A stretch of DNA of 64,000 nt, taken from assembly GCA_964585925.1 (NCBI GenBank), contig CAZPFS010000004.1, positions 1 through 64,000 on the forward strand, in the 5' to 3' direction. Source of the DNA: JAAZLS01 sp964585925. Lineage in GTDB: Bacteria > Bacillota > Dethiobacteria > DTU022. The notes beneath the pieces were generated by a model. The model had not been told where the DNA came from and made no database searches. It worked only from the letters and a program-made list of their open reading frames with translations. Below are positions 8,126 to 17,337 of the stretch, piece after piece; the first letter of the stretch is position 1; each line of letters opens with the position of its first letter. Position numbers and translations under genes: made by a program.

Positions 8126-9127
8126 ATGGAAAAAGCCCGTTTTTACATCCGGGAAAATGACCGGATCTGTTGTCTGCTCTGCCCCCGACACTGCCGGTTG
8201 CAGGAGGGGCAGGCAGGAGTCTGTGGAGTGCGCCGTGTCTCCGGCGGCGAACTTTATACGGAAAACTATGGCCTCTGTGCGGCAGCCAACTGGGATCCCA
8301 TAGAAAAAAAGCCCCTCTACCATTTTTACCCCGGAAGCCGGATCCTTTCCCTGGGAACATACGGTTGTAACCTTCAATGTAAATTTTGTCAGAACTGGTC
8401 CCTGGCTGAGGGAAATCCGGATCGGGGCGGAAGTATTCTCAGTCCCGAAGGGGTTCTGAAAATGCTTCAATCTACGGGGGCCCCCCTGAAAGAGATCCCC
8501 GGAGTTGCTTTTACCTATAATGAACCCACCGTCTGGTACGAGTTTGTATATGATACCGCCAAACTGCTACACCGGCACGGTTATGCCGCGGTGTTGGTAT
8601 CAAACGGTTTCATCGGTTTGGAAGCCCTGGAGGAGATTTTGCCCTTTATTGATGCGGCCAACCTGGATCTAAAAGGGTTCAGCGACTCCTTTTACCGGGA
8701 ATACTGCCGCGGAGAACGAGACCCGGTTTTGAGGGTCCTGGAAAAAATGGTAAATCGCTGCCATGTAGAGGTTACCTGCCTGCTCATCCCCACGGTCAAT
8801 GATCACCCCGGGGAACTTGAGCAGATGTTCGGCTGGCTGGCCGAGCTGAACCCGGATCTTCCGGTTCATATTTCCCGCTATTTTCCCTCCCACCGGCTGG
8901 ATCTTCCCCCTACCCCCCTGGAAACCCTGTACCGGGCTCGGGAGCAGGCCCGAAAAAAATTAAACTATGTTTACCTCGGAAATATACGGGACCGAGCGTC
9001 TGCCAACACCTTTTGTCCAGCCTGTTCCGCCTTGCTTATTGAACGCCGCGATTACCAAGCCCGCCTGCCGGGCCTCGAAGGCTCAAATTGCCGCTATTGC
9101 GGTCAGCCCATTCCAGTAATTTTATAA
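8126..9127 (+). CDS. AmmeMemoRadiSam system radical SAM enzyme
   Basis: A 333-residue radical SAM protein. The cluster motif is CNLQCKFC with C81, C85 and C88. Before it lies a cysteine-rich segment (C15, C16, C19, C23, C33) typical of the PflA-like relatives in this system, and the C-terminus has two more pairs, CPAC and CRYC, probably a zinc ribbon or extra cluster site. The internal sequence YNEPTVWYEFVYD is characteristic of the family. It follows the Memo-AMMECR1 fusion and the two are probably one operon. The start is ATG with GAGGGAGG upstream. Substrate and product are unknown. A role in modifying a protein or small aromatic compound is only a guess from the partner domains. Confidence 0.93.
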   Translation: MEKARFYIRENDRICCLLCPRHCRLQEGQAGVCGVRRVSGGELYTENYGLCAAANWDPIEKKPLYHFYPGSRILSLGTYGCNLQCKFCQNWSLAEGNPDRGGSILSPEGVLKMLQSTGAPLKEIPGVAFTYNEPTVWYEFVYDTAKLLHRHGYAAVLVSNGFIGLEALEEILPFIDAANLDLKGFSDSFYREYCRGERDPVLRVLEKMVNRCHVEVTCLLIPTVNDHPGELEQMFGWLAELNPDLPVHISRYFPSHRLDLPPTPLETLYRAREQARKKLNYVYLGNIRDRASANTFCPACSALLIERRDYQARLPGLEGSNCRYCGQPIPVIL

Positions 9128-9218
9128 CCCGAAGCATTATTATGGTTTATCCCTTCATACTATGAGTAGGGATAGATTGCAGTAGAAAGTATGTAAAAAT
9201 GGAAAGGGAAATTGAAAA

Positions 9219-10562
9219 ATGCCTGCTTCCCCACAGTTGTTCTGGGAAATACTGGACTGGATTGGAGGGCCTCCACTGGCCGCAATTATACTGGCTGCCG
9301 GAATTTACCTGATGATCCGCTACCGCTTTTTGCCCCTGCGCCGGTTCGGAACCGCCCTCCGGCTGACCTTTGGCAGCTTGTTTCATCAACCGACCCGCAA
9401 ACAGCAGACAACCGGTGATATCTCTCCCTACCAGGCCCTGACCACCGCCCTGGCGGCCACGGTAGGCACCGGCAATATTGCCGGAGTGGCCACGGCCGTT
9501 ACCCTGGGCGGACCCGGAGCACTATTTTGGATGTGGGTATCGGCGTTTTTTGGGCTGGCCATAAAATTCAGCGAAATTGTGCTGGCAGTTCATTTCCGCC
9601 GCCGCCTTGCGGATGGACATGTTGCCGGCGGGCCCATGTACGTGCTGGAATCGGGGCTCAAGCGGCGCTGGATGGGCCGATGGTTTGCCCTGTTTGCTTC
9701 CCTGGCCGCCTTTGGGATCGGCAATCTGGTACAGGCCAATTCGGCCGCGGCAATTGCCCATTCGGCCTGGGGGCTGCCGCCGTTTCTGACCGGGTTGGCT
9801 ATGGCGGTGATCATTGCGGTGGTTATTTTAGGGGGAATTGAGCGGATCGGTTCCTTCACCAGCAAAATGATACCCCTGATGTCAGTGCTTTATGTGGGTG
9901 GAGCGCTGGTGATTCTGATTCTTAAATACCGGTGGATTCCCTCCGCCCTAACAGAAATATTGGCGGGGGCGGTGTCCGGGAGGGCGGCGGTGGGGGGATT
10001 TGCCGGAGCAGGGGTGTTGCAGGCACTCAGGTACGGGGCCGCCCGGGGGGTGTTCAGCAATGAAGCCGGTCTGGGGAGTGCCTCCATCGCTCATGCTGCC
10101 GCCAAAACAGATCACCCGGTTCGCCAGGGGCTATGGGGGATAATGGAGGTGTTCATAGACACCCATCTGATTTGCACCGCCACCGGCCTGGTACTGCTGG
10201 TTACCGGGGTCTGGACCGGCCCTCAGGAAGGGGCTTCCATGACTGCAGAGGCCTTCCGGCAGGTGCTGCACGGGCCCGGTGAGCTGATTGTAAGTGTGGG
10301 GCTTTTGTTGTTTGCCTTCTCCACTATTATCTCCTGGTCTTATTATGGGGAAAAGAGCTTTGAGTACCTTACCGGAGGAGGCCAGTTTTTCTATCGCCTG
10401 ATCTGGGTGGGGGCAGTGGTGGCGGGAGCAACCGGAAAATTGAACACCATCTGGGCTTTGGCCGATTCCCTGAATGCTATGATGGCCCTGCCCAACCTGG
10501 TGGGGGTAATCGCGTTAAGCGCTCTGGTTTTGAAGTTGAGCCGCCAGTTTTGGAAGCATTAA
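9219..10562 (+). CDS. AGCS family sodium:amino-acid (alanine/glycine) symporter
   Basis: A 447-residue integral membrane protein with about ten to eleven hydrophobic helices. The family signature is visible at about 80-110 (ATVGTGNIAGVATAV and GPGALFWMWVSAFFG), with further family-like stretches such as NEAGLGSASIAHAAAKT. AGCS carriers import alanine or glycine with Na+. The ATG at 9219 has AAAGGGAA upstream. It stands alone between the radical SAM gene (a small hairpin without a T-run lies at 9149-9173) and cdaA. Substrate identity within the family cannot be read from sequence. Confidence 0.92.
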   Translation: MPASPQLFWEILDWIGGPPLAAIILAAGIYLMIRYRFLPLRRFGTALRLTFGSLFHQPTRKQQTTGDISPYQALTTALAATVGTGNIAGVATAVTLGGPGALFWMWVSAFFGLAIKFSEIVLAVHFRRRLADGHVAGGPMYVLESGLKRRWMGRWFALFASLAAFGIGNLVQANSAAAIAHSAWGLPPFLTGLAMAVIIAVVILGGIERIGSFTSKMIPLMSVLYVGGALVILILKYRWIPSALTEILAGAVSGRAAVGGFAGAGVLQALRYGAARGVFSNEAGLGSASIAHAAAKTDHPVRQGLWGIMEVFIDTHLICTATGLVLLVTGVWTGPQEGASMTAEAFRQVLHGPGELIVSVGLLLFAFSTIISWSYYGEKSFEYLTGGGQFFYRLIWVGAVVAGATGKLNTIWALADSLNAMMALPNLVGVIALSALVLKLSRQFWKH

Positions 10563-10693
10563 CCTTCCCGATATTCCCCAACTTTTCAGCACTCCGGAAG
10601 GTTTTTGCACCCGGTACAGCGAATAACCAAATATCTTTTATATATATTGAAAGAAATCGGGACCATTGAAAAACCGGCAAGGGGTCAAAACAA

Positions 10694-11521
10694 GTGGCCA
10701 TCTGGGATCGGATCATTGCGGCAATTTTACAATTGAACATCGGATGGCGGGACATTATTGATATCATCATTATTTCCTACATTTTTTACCGTCTGATATT
10801 GATAATTCGCGGCACCAGGGCCGAGCAGTTGATAAAGGGCCTGATGCTTCTATTGCTGGCCATGGTGGTCAGTGACAAGACCGGATTAAATACACTTCAC
10901 TGGATGCTCAAACAATTCATGACTATCGGCTTAATTGCCATTCCCATTGTATTTCAACCCGAACTCCGGCGGGCTTTGGAGCAGTTGGGGCGGGGAAAAT
11001 TCTTTCAGCGGTCATACTGGAATCCCCAAGAATTCGATCACATGCTGGAAGAATTGATGAAAGCCATTCCGGTGCTGGTCAAAAAACGCATCGGAGCGCT
11101 GATTGTTCTGGAGAGGGAAACCGGGCTCAAGGAACTGATTGAGACTGGGATCCGGATTGACGGGGCCGTTTCTGCAGAGTTGTTGATAAATATTTTTTTC
11201 CCCCGCAGCCCCCTACATGACGGGGCGCTGATCATGCAGGGCAATCATATTGCTGCTGCCGGATGTTACCTGCCGTTAACCGATGATCCCTACCTGAACA
11301 AAGAACTGGGGACCAGACACAGGGCCGGAATCGGGATTTCTGAGCAGTCCGATGCCATCGCTATAATGATCTCGGAGGAGACCGGTATTATTTCGCTGGC
11401 TCATAATGGGGTTCTGACCCGTTATCTGGATGCGAAAAAACTTCGTCGGTTGTTGATCGATCTGTGTGCCCCTTCCCGCAGCGAAATGCCAAGTATCTGG
11501 CCTTGGAGGAACATCCAATGA
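10694..11521 (+). CDS. cdaA: Diadenylate cyclase CdaA (c-di-AMP synthase)
   Basis: A 275-residue membrane-anchored enzyme that condenses two ATP to cyclic di-AMP. About three transmembrane helices occupy residues 10-95; the DisA_N catalytic domain follows, with HDGALI and GTRHRAG, the DGA and RHR motifs required for catalysis. The start is GTG with an AAGGGG-like site upstream. The stop overlaps the cdaR start (ATGA at 11518), then come glmM and glmS. This is the conserved cdaA-cdaR-glmM order, in which CdaR and GlmM bind and modulate CdaA in studied Firmicutes. c-di-AMP controls osmolyte and K+ balance and cell-wall homeostasis. Confidence 0.97.
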   Translation: MAIWDRIIAAILQLNIGWRDIIDIIIISYIFYRLILIIRGTRAEQLIKGLMLLLLAMVVSDKTGLNTLHWMLKQFMTIGLIAIPIVFQPELRRALEQLGRGKFFQRSYWNPQEFDHMLEELMKAIPVLVKKRIGALIVLERETGLKELIETGIRIDGAVSAELLINIFFPRSPLHDGALIMQGNHIAAAGCYLPLTDDPYLNKELGTRHRAGIGISEQSDAIAIMISEETGIISLAHNGVLTRYLDAKKLRRLLIDLCAPSRSEMPSIWPWRNIQ

Positions 11522-12207
11522 CCATAAAATTTTTAAGGGGAAATTATCCGGCCCGAATATTGGCAGTATTTCTGGCAATAATCCTATGGCTGTTTGTGAC
11601 CGGAGACAATCTCACTCGGACCACTCCCATTCGAAAAGTAATCCAGGGGGTTCCACTACAAATTGAAAATCTGGATGACGGCTACATGGTCACGGAAGTA
11701 CCGGCTACCGTGGATATAACGTTGGAAGGGGTGTCGGGGGCTTTCGACGGATTAACAGTTAACGAACTTGAATCATATATTGATTTATCTGAAAAATTTG
11801 CCGGGAAATATCAGGTTAAAGTAAGAGGGAAACCTCCCCGTGGTTTAACTGTAGTTGCGTTTTATCCTGAGGCGGTGGAAGTGACGATTGAAGAGCTGAT
11901 TAATGATAATTTCAAGGTAGAGATACAGCAGGAGGGGAAACCCATCCGGGGGTGGGAGGCGCTTTTGCCTGGGAAATGCCTTCCCGAACAGGTGACGGTG
12001 GAGGCCCCGCGCACGGTATTTGATCATATCGATCAGATAGTGGTCAAGGCCGATCTGAATGGCGCTCAGGGGGTTTACCGGCAGGAGCTGGTGCCGGTGG
12101 CATTGGATCGGGAGGGGAACATGCTGCCGGGAGTAGAAGTGCTGCCGGGGAAAATTGGGGTAACCATTGTTTTGGTTAAAGAAGAACCGGCGGACAATAA
12201 CCAATAA
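11518..12207 (+). CDS. cdaR: CdaR, YbbR-domain regulator of the diadenylate cyclase
   Basis: A 229-residue protein with one N-terminal transmembrane helix (about 9-26) followed by extracytoplasmic YbbR repeats. I chose ATG 11518 (MTIKFLRGN), preceded by GGAGGA and overlapping the cdaA stop, rather than the upstream start at 11464 lying inside cdaA. Many CdaR proteins carry three or four YbbR repeats; this one is short, with probably two. It is expected to tether to CdaA in the membrane and tune c-di-AMP synthesis in response to the envelope. Translational coupling to cdaA supports this. Confidence 0.92.
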   Translation: MTIKFLRGNYPARILAVFLAIILWLFVTGDNLTRTTPIRKVIQGVPLQIENLDDGYMVTEVPATVDITLEGVSGAFDGLTVNELESYIDLSEKFAGKYQVKVRGKPPRGLTVVAFYPEAVEVTIEELINDNFKVEIQQEGKPIRGWEALLPGKCLPEQVTVEAPRTVFDHIDQIVVKADLNGAQGVYRQELVPVALDREGNMLPGVEVLPGKIGVTIVLVKEEPADNNQ

Positions 12208-12223
12208 GCAGTATTTGAAATAA

Positions 12224-13579
12224 ATGGGGGCCTTGAATTTGGCAAAGCTGTTTGGAACGGACGGGATAAGGGGGGTAGCCAATCAGGATCTCACCCCCGA
12301 GTTGGCTTTCAGGATTGGGCGGATTGCCGCTTCGTTGCTCAGGGAAGGGGATCACCCGGTAATACTGGTGGGGAGAGACACCCGGCTTTCCGGAGGAATG
12401 CTGGAGAGCTCGTTGGCGGCAGGTATTGCTTCCGCCGGGGTTGACGTCCATCTGCTGGGGATAGCCACCACCCCTGCAGTATCCTATATTACCCGCAGTA
12501 ATAAAGCAATGGCCGGAGTGGTTATCTCAGCCTCTCACAATCCTATAGAGGACAATGGTCTCAAAATATTTAACCATCGGGGGGTAAAGCTTTCCCAAGC
12601 GCTGGAACAACAGATCGAACAGATCTATTTTTCCGGGCGGGACCCCTTTTCCCGGGTAGTAGGAACAGCGGTGGGACAGATATATTGTGATCCGGTGCCG
12701 GTTAATCGCTACCGGGATTATCTGAAGCAGCAGGGGCCGGATCTGAAGGGTCTGCGGATAGCCGTTGATTGCGGGCATGGTGCAGCCTGTACTATTGCCC
12801 CGGAAATCCTGATTTCCCTGGGTGCCGAATTGAGGGTAATTCATGGCACCCCCGATGGCGCGATGATCAACGTGAACTGCGGATCTACCAACCCGGCCCG
12901 TTTATGCCAGGAGGTCGTGCAGTGGGGGGGGGATTTGGGGCTGGCTTTTGACGGCGATGCCGACCGGTTGATTGCAGCGGATGAACGGGGACGGGTGGTT
13001 GACGGCGATGCTATAATGGCCATTTGCGCCCTGGATATGGTTGCCGCCGGGCGGCTGAATCACAACACTCTGGTAGTGACAATAATGAGCAACGGTGGCC
13101 TTGAGCTTCTGGGCGAGCGGCATGGATTTGAAGTTCTGAGGACGCCGGTGGGGGACCGGTTTGTTCAGGAAAAAATGCTGGAAGGCGGCTACAATCTGGG
13201 TGGAGAACAATCGGGTCACATTATTTTTACCGATCACTGCTCAACCGGTGACGGGCTGCTTACGGCTTTACAGTTGTTGAAGGTGGTGCAGGCCCGAGGA
13301 GTACCATTTTCAGAACTGGCCGCCCTATTGCCCCGGTTTCCACAGGTATTGATAAACCGGCAGGTGCCATCCACCGATGGGTGGCAATCCAATAAAGCCA
13401 TAGCTAACGAGATCGCCGGGCTCAGACAGAATCTGGGACGGCATGGACGGCTGCTGGTGCGCCCTTCGGGAACCGAGCCGGTGATTAGGGTGATGATGGA
13501 GGCTCCGCTTCCGGAAGATGAGTTGCGGATGCAGGCGCAGGCCTTGGCCGAGATAATTGCCCGGGAACTTAATGCTTGA
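12224..13579 (+). CDS. glmM: Phosphoglucosamine mutase GlmM
   Basis: A 451-residue alpha-D-phosphohexomutase that interconverts glucosamine-6-phosphate and glucosamine-1-phosphate for UDP-GlcNAc and peptidoglycan synthesis. Features: LFGTDGIRG at the start, the phospho-serine loop SASHNP at about residue 100, the metal loop DGDADR, GEQSGH, and the C-terminal phosphate site RPSGTEPVIRVM. Start choice is uncertain: ATG 12224 has no clear binding site, while an in-frame TTG at 12239 (AKLFGTDG...) has GGGGG eight bases upstream and matches where most homologues begin. It sits between cdaR and glmS. Confidence 0.97.
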   Translation: MGALNLAKLFGTDGIRGVANQDLTPELAFRIGRIAASLLREGDHPVILVGRDTRLSGGMLESSLAAGIASAGVDVHLLGIATTPAVSYITRSNKAMAGVVISASHNPIEDNGLKIFNHRGVKLSQALEQQIEQIYFSGRDPFSRVVGTAVGQIYCDPVPVNRYRDYLKQQGPDLKGLRIAVDCGHGAACTIAPEILISLGAELRVIHGTPDGAMINVNCGSTNPARLCQEVVQWGGDLGLAFDGDADRLIAADERGRVVDGDAIMAICALDMVAAGRLNHNTLVVTIMSNGGLELLGERHGFEVLRTPVGDRFVQEKMLEGGYNLGGEQSGHIIFTDHCSTGDGLLTALQLLKVVQARGVPFSELAALLPRFPQVLINRQVPSTDGWQSNKAIANEIAGLRQNLGRHGRLLVRPSGTEPVIRVMMEAPLPEDELRMQAQALAEIIARELNA

Positions 13580-13632
13580 ATCGAGGCAACTTATGCAATA
13601 TTCATTGCACATTGTATACGGAGGGATAAGCC

Positions 13633-15471
13633 ATGTGTGGTATTGTTGGTTACGCTGGTTTTCGAGAGGCATTTGATATTATTCTGGATGGGCTGAAAAC
13701 TCTGGAATACAGGGGTTGCGATTCTTCCGGAATTGCTTTGGTTACAGGTGATCAGCGCTTGGAGGTGGCCAGGGTTACCGGAGCGGCAGGATTGCTGGAA
13801 CAGCAGGCCCGGGGAAAACTGTCTCGCTCCACCCTGGGGATCGGCCATAGCCGGTGGGCAACCCACGGGCGCCCTTCGGATGAGAATGCTCATCCTCATC
13901 TCAGTTGCGACCAGACCATTGCCCTGGCCCATAACGGAATTATTGAAAACCACCTCTCCCTGCGCATCCGGCTGGAGCAGGAGGGGCACCGGTTTCGTTC
14001 GCAAACCGATTCCGAGGTGCTGGCGCACCTGGTGGAAAAATATTACCGGGGAGATCTGCGGGAGGCGCTTCAGGAGGCGGTAAACCAGGTCGAAGGTTCC
14101 TACGCCATTGTAGTCATTTGCAGCAATGAACCGCAAAGGATAATCTGCACCCGCAAGGACAGCCCGCTGATTGTCGGCCTGGGGCAAGATGAAAATTTTG
14201 TAGCCTCCGATTTTCCGGCTTTACTGGCCCATACTCGCCGAACTTTTATTCTGGAGGACGGGGATTTTGCTTCCCTTACCCCCGAGGGGGTGGAACTGTC
14301 CGATCGTGGCGGAAACAAAATAACCAGGGAAATATTTGAGGTGGGATGGGATGTGGCCGCGGCCGAAAAAGGCGGATATCCCCATTTTATGCTCAAAGAG
14401 ATCATGGAGCAGCCGTTGGCGATACGGGAAACCCTGCGTCAACGGATCGATCTGGAAGCAGGACGAGTATCACTGCCGGAGCTGAACCTGGCTTCTGAAG
14501 AAGCCAAGTTGTTGAGCAAGATCTATATCGTGGCCTGTGGGACCTCCTCCCATGCTGGATATGTAGGCAAATACGCCATTGAGAAGCTGGCCCGGGTGCC
14601 GGTGGAGGTGGATCCGGCCTCGGAATTTCGCTATCGGGATCCACTTCTGGATAAAACCCAGCTGGTGGTGGTGATCAGCCAGTCCGGGGAGACCGCCGAC
14701 ACCCTGGAGGCGTTGCGGCTGTGCAGTGAAAAGGGGGTCAGGGTGCTGGCCGTCACCAACGCCATCGGCAGCAGCGTGGCCAGGGAGGCGGACCGGACGC
14801 TGTTGACCCATGCCGGCCCGGAAATAGCGGTAGCCTCTACCAAGGCCTACCTGGCTCAACTGATCGTTTTATACCTGTTGGCCCTTAATCTGGGGCAGCT
14901 CAGGGGCGCCGTCTCTCCGGAGACGGGCGCGGCCCTGGTTCGGGAACTGGCCGGGTTGCCGGAAAAGCTAACCAAAATTCTGGAGCCGGAACGCCTGGAG
15001 GAACTCCAACAAATTGCGGATCAGTTGGCCTGCTGGGAGAGCGTTTTTTACATCGGCCGGAACCTGGATCGCGCCACCGCCATGGAGGGCTCCCTGAAGT
15101 TGAAAGAAGTCTCCTACGTTCACGCCGAAGCCTACCCTGCCGGGGAGTTGAAACACGGCCCCCTGGCCTTGATCTCCGGCGGTATGCCCGTGGTGGCTCT
15201 GGCTACCCAGAAACATGTTCTGGAGAAGACCCTAAACAATGTACAGGAAATAAAGGCACGGGAGGGCTCGGTATTCATGGTAACCTGCGAGGGGTTCAGC
15301 GGGATGGAGCAGGCGGCGGACCGGGTCTTCTATATCCCCGCAGTGCATCCGCTGCTGACGCCGGTCCCGGCCATCGTCCCTTTGCAGCTGATCGCCTACT
15401 ACACCAGTCTGGCCCGGGGCTGTCCGGTAGACAAACCCCGTAACCTGGCCAAAAGTGTAACCGTGGAATAG
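13633..15471 (+). CDS. glmS: Glutamine-fructose-6-phosphate aminotransferase GlmS
   Basis: A 612-residue enzyme making glucosamine-6-phosphate from fructose-6-phosphate and glutamine. It starts MCGIVGY, so the catalytic Cys2 of the glutaminase domain becomes N-terminal after Met removal. The glutaminase domain spans about 1-220, and two SIS sugar-isomerase domains cover about 290-420 and 460-600 (SQSGETADT, KLKEVSYVHAEAYPAGELKHG, and the C-terminal KSVTVE end). The binding site is CGGAGGG. Only 53 bp separate it from glmM, too short for a glmS ribozyme, so product control by that ribozyme is absent here. An inverted repeat TGCAAT-attc-ATTGCA sits in that gap. Confidence 0.98.
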   Translation: MCGIVGYAGFREAFDIILDGLKTLEYRGCDSSGIALVTGDQRLEVARVTGAAGLLEQQARGKLSRSTLGIGHSRWATHGRPSDENAHPHLSCDQTIALAHNGIIENHLSLRIRLEQEGHRFRSQTDSEVLAHLVEKYYRGDLREALQEAVNQVEGSYAIVVICSNEPQRIICTRKDSPLIVGLGQDENFVASDFPALLAHTRRTFILEDGDFASLTPEGVELSDRGGNKITREIFEVGWDVAAAEKGGYPHFMLKEIMEQPLAIRETLRQRIDLEAGRVSLPELNLASEEAKLLSKIYIVACGTSSHAGYVGKYAIEKLARVPVEVDPASEFRYRDPLLDKTQLVVVISQSGETADTLEALRLCSEKGVRVLAVTNAIGSSVAREADRTLLTHAGPEIAVASTKAYLAQLIVLYLLALNLGQLRGAVSPETGAALVRELAGLPEKLTKILEPERLEELQQIADQLACWESVFYIGRNLDRATAMEGSLKLKEVSYVHAEAYPAGELKHGPLALISGGMPVVALATQKHVLEKTLNNVQEIKAREGSVFMVTCEGFSGMEQAADRVFYIPAVHPLLTPVPAIVPLQLIAYYTSLARGCPVDKPRNLAKSVTVE

Positions 15472-15580
15472 CGGAGTAAAGGAAGCGACAGGGGCGGAGG
15501 CGTTGATCATATGTCTTATTTTTGCAATTTGAGTCTATTAATGATAAAACGGTAACAAATCTATTCAGGTGGTGGCAGCC

Positions 15581-16258
15581 GTGCATTTAATCTGTGATGG
15601 AAAAACAAAGGCAGTGTATGAAGCCGGCCCGGGCAAAATTTTGCTGAAGTTCAAGGATCAGGTAACCGGTGCGGGGGGAGTGGTTGATCCCGGTGCAAAT
15701 TCGATCATCGGTGAAATCAAAGGAAAGGGACAGGCTTCGCTGCAGCTATCCCGGCATTTTTTTGAAATCCTAAGGTGCGCCGGCCTCCCCAGCCACTATC
15801 TGGAAACTGACCTGTCTGCCGGCACAATGCTGGTTAAGCGGGCGGAAACCTTCGGCCAGGGGCTGGAATTCATCTGCCGGCTGAAAGCGGCCGGCAGTTT
15901 TGTGCGCCGGTATGGAAGGTATGTCCACGAGGGGGAGCCCCTGGATTGCCTGGTGGAGATCACCCTGAAGGATGATCAAAGGGGCGATCCCCTGATCAAT
16001 GAACAGGCTTTAATTCAGCTCCGTTTGATCACACCGCAGGAAATTCTCCGGGCGGTTGAGCTCTCCCGGCAGATCGCCGGCCTGGTGGAACAGGAATGCC
16101 GGCGGGCGGGGCTGGAGCTGATCGACATCAAGCTGGAATTCGGCCGTATTGGCGGGCAGGTTGTGGTGATCGACGAGATCTCGGGGGATAACATGCGGGT
16201 ATCCAGGGAGGGGGAAATCCTGGATCAAAAAAAGCTCTGTGCCCTGATTTGCGGTTGA
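15581..16258 (+). CDS. PurC-like (SAICAR synthetase family) protein, divergent
   Basis: About 225 residues with the SAICAR synthetase fold: DGKTKAVYE near the N-terminus, FKDQVTG, MLVKR, KAAGSFVRR, KDDQRGDP and DIKLEFG are recognisable counterparts of PurC motifs. The usual C-terminal SPDxxRxW-type motif is replaced by SGDNMRVSREG, and the gene is not among purine genes but next to glmS. I chose GTG 15581 because AGGTGG ends eight bases before it; in-frame GTGs at 15569 and 15572 are alternatives. It may be the genome's PurC or a paralogue acting on another carboxylate/amine pair. Without seeing the rest of the genome I cannot decide. The family call is firm, the reaction is not. Confidence 0.75.
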   Translation: MHLICDGKTKAVYEAGPGKILLKFKDQVTGAGGVVDPGANSIIGEIKGKGQASLQLSRHFFEILRCAGLPSHYLETDLSAGTMLVKRAETFGQGLEFICRLKAAGSFVRRYGRYVHEGEPLDCLVEITLKDDQRGDPLINEQALIQLRLITPQEILRAVELSRQIAGLVEQECRRAGLELIDIKLEFGRIGGQVVVIDEISGDNMRVSREGEILDQKKLCALICG

Positions 16259-16308
16259 CGGGGTTATGGAACATCATCCATACCGGGGTGAATGGGGGAG
16301 GAGCCATA

Positions 16309-16593
16309 ATGTATTCTTCAAGGGAATGGCAGGAAGAGATGCGCCAGCAAGGGGAAAATTATCAAAAACAGAAGGAAGAAGAAATGAAAGGCAAGAAATA
16401 CAAAACCGAAAACGGGGTTGAAATTTCATGCCTGCAGTGCAACAATCCCTACTTTCACAAGGGCAAAGCCCTTTTAAATACCAGGGGTATGACATTTTTT
16501 GGCCTGGATTGGCTGGACGGGGGGGCTGTTATACTCATTTGTACCGGTTGTGGGTTTATTCACTGGTTCCACCGGGATACCAGGGAAGTATAG
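16309..16593 (+). CDS. Small zinc-ribbon protein of unknown function
   Basis: A 94-residue protein. The N-terminal third is charged and helical (rich in Glu, Lys, Gln). Two CxxC pairs, CLQC and CTGC about 40 residues apart, are likely to hold one zinc. The C-terminal part is aromatic (FGLDWLDGG, FIHWFHR). The ATG at 16309 has GGGGGAGGAG just upstream, which favours it over the in-frame start at 16249 that overlaps the purC-like gene. Similar small proteins occur as uncharacterised zinc-ribbon or DNA-binding-like families. I assign no function. Confidence 0.7.
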   Translation: MYSSREWQEEMRQQGENYQKQKEEEMKGKKYKTENGVEISCLQCNNPYFHKGKALLNTRGMTFFGLDWLDGGAVILICTGCGFIHWFHRDTREV

Positions 16594-16667
16594 GCGGCTG
16601 TTTCAATCCGGGCCTACTGTTGTGAAAAAAGGGTGACCCCACCCCCATTATCAGATAGGATGATGTT

Positions 16668-17333
16668 ATGAATTGGCAAGCGGTATTATTTGATCTGGAC
16701 GGCACCTTGCTGGATACCCTGCCCGATCTAGCCTATTCGGTCAACGAAATTCTTTCCGAAATGGGCTATCCTGTTCATGAAGTGGACCGCTACCGGTATT
16801 TTGTGGGCGATGGGGTGGAAACCCTGCTCAGGCGCGCCCTGCCCGGTGGGGAACGAGCTGCCGATGAACAGATCGGAGCGGCGGTGAAAGCGATGGAAAA
16901 GGTGTATGGGCGCCGCTGGAGGGGACATACCCGTCCCTATCCCGGTATTTCCGAAATGCTTACCTGGCTTGAACAGCGGCAAATCCCCAAAGCCATAATC
17001 TCCAACAAGCCCGATCTGTTTACTGGCATAATGGTCCGTGAATTGCTTGCGGGTTTTCGGTTTGAGGTGATCCGGGGAGCCGTCCCCGGCGCCCCTAAGA
17101 AACCCGATCCGACGGTGGCGCTGGAGATCACCCGGCTGATGGAGGCCGAACCCGCGCGGGTGATGTTTGTAGGCGATTCCAGCATCGATATGCTGACGGC
17201 CGGTGCAGCCGGCATGTACCCGGTGGGGGTTGGATGGGGTTTCCGGACGGTAGAGGAACTTTTGCAAAACGGCGCGCGGGCGATACTTGATTCGCCGCCG
17301 GATATTGCCAAATTATTCGACGCAGGAGTCTGA
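16668..17333 (+). CDS. HAD-superfamily hydrolase, phosphoglycolate phosphatase-like
   Basis: A 221-residue HAD subfamily IA phosphatase. Motif I is DLDGTLLDT (nucleophile Asp at about residue 9), motif II is the ISNKP region, the motif III Lys lies in the APKKPDP segment, and motif IV is VGDSSIDM. The helical cap follows motif I. Gph-type members dephosphorylate 2-phosphoglycolate; others act as pyrophosphatases (PpaX), so the substrate is tentative. The 3' end abuts the next HAD gene with 4 bp between them, suggesting co-expression. Confidence 0.85.
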   Translation: MNWQAVLFDLDGTLLDTLPDLAYSVNEILSEMGYPVHEVDRYRYFVGDGVETLLRRALPGGERAADEQIGAAVKAMEKVYGRRWRGHTRPYPGISEMLTWLEQRQIPKAIISNKPDLFTGIMVRELLAGFRFEVIRGAVPGAPKKPDPTVALEITRLMEAEPARVMFVGDSSIDMLTAGAAGMYPVGVGWGFRTVEELLQNGARAILDSPPDIAKLFDAGV

Positions 17334-17337
17334 TCGC

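Noticed and set aside
13580..13632. glmS ribozyme upstream of glmS
   Set aside because: The gap is 53 bp, too short for the ribozyme, and no such core is visible.
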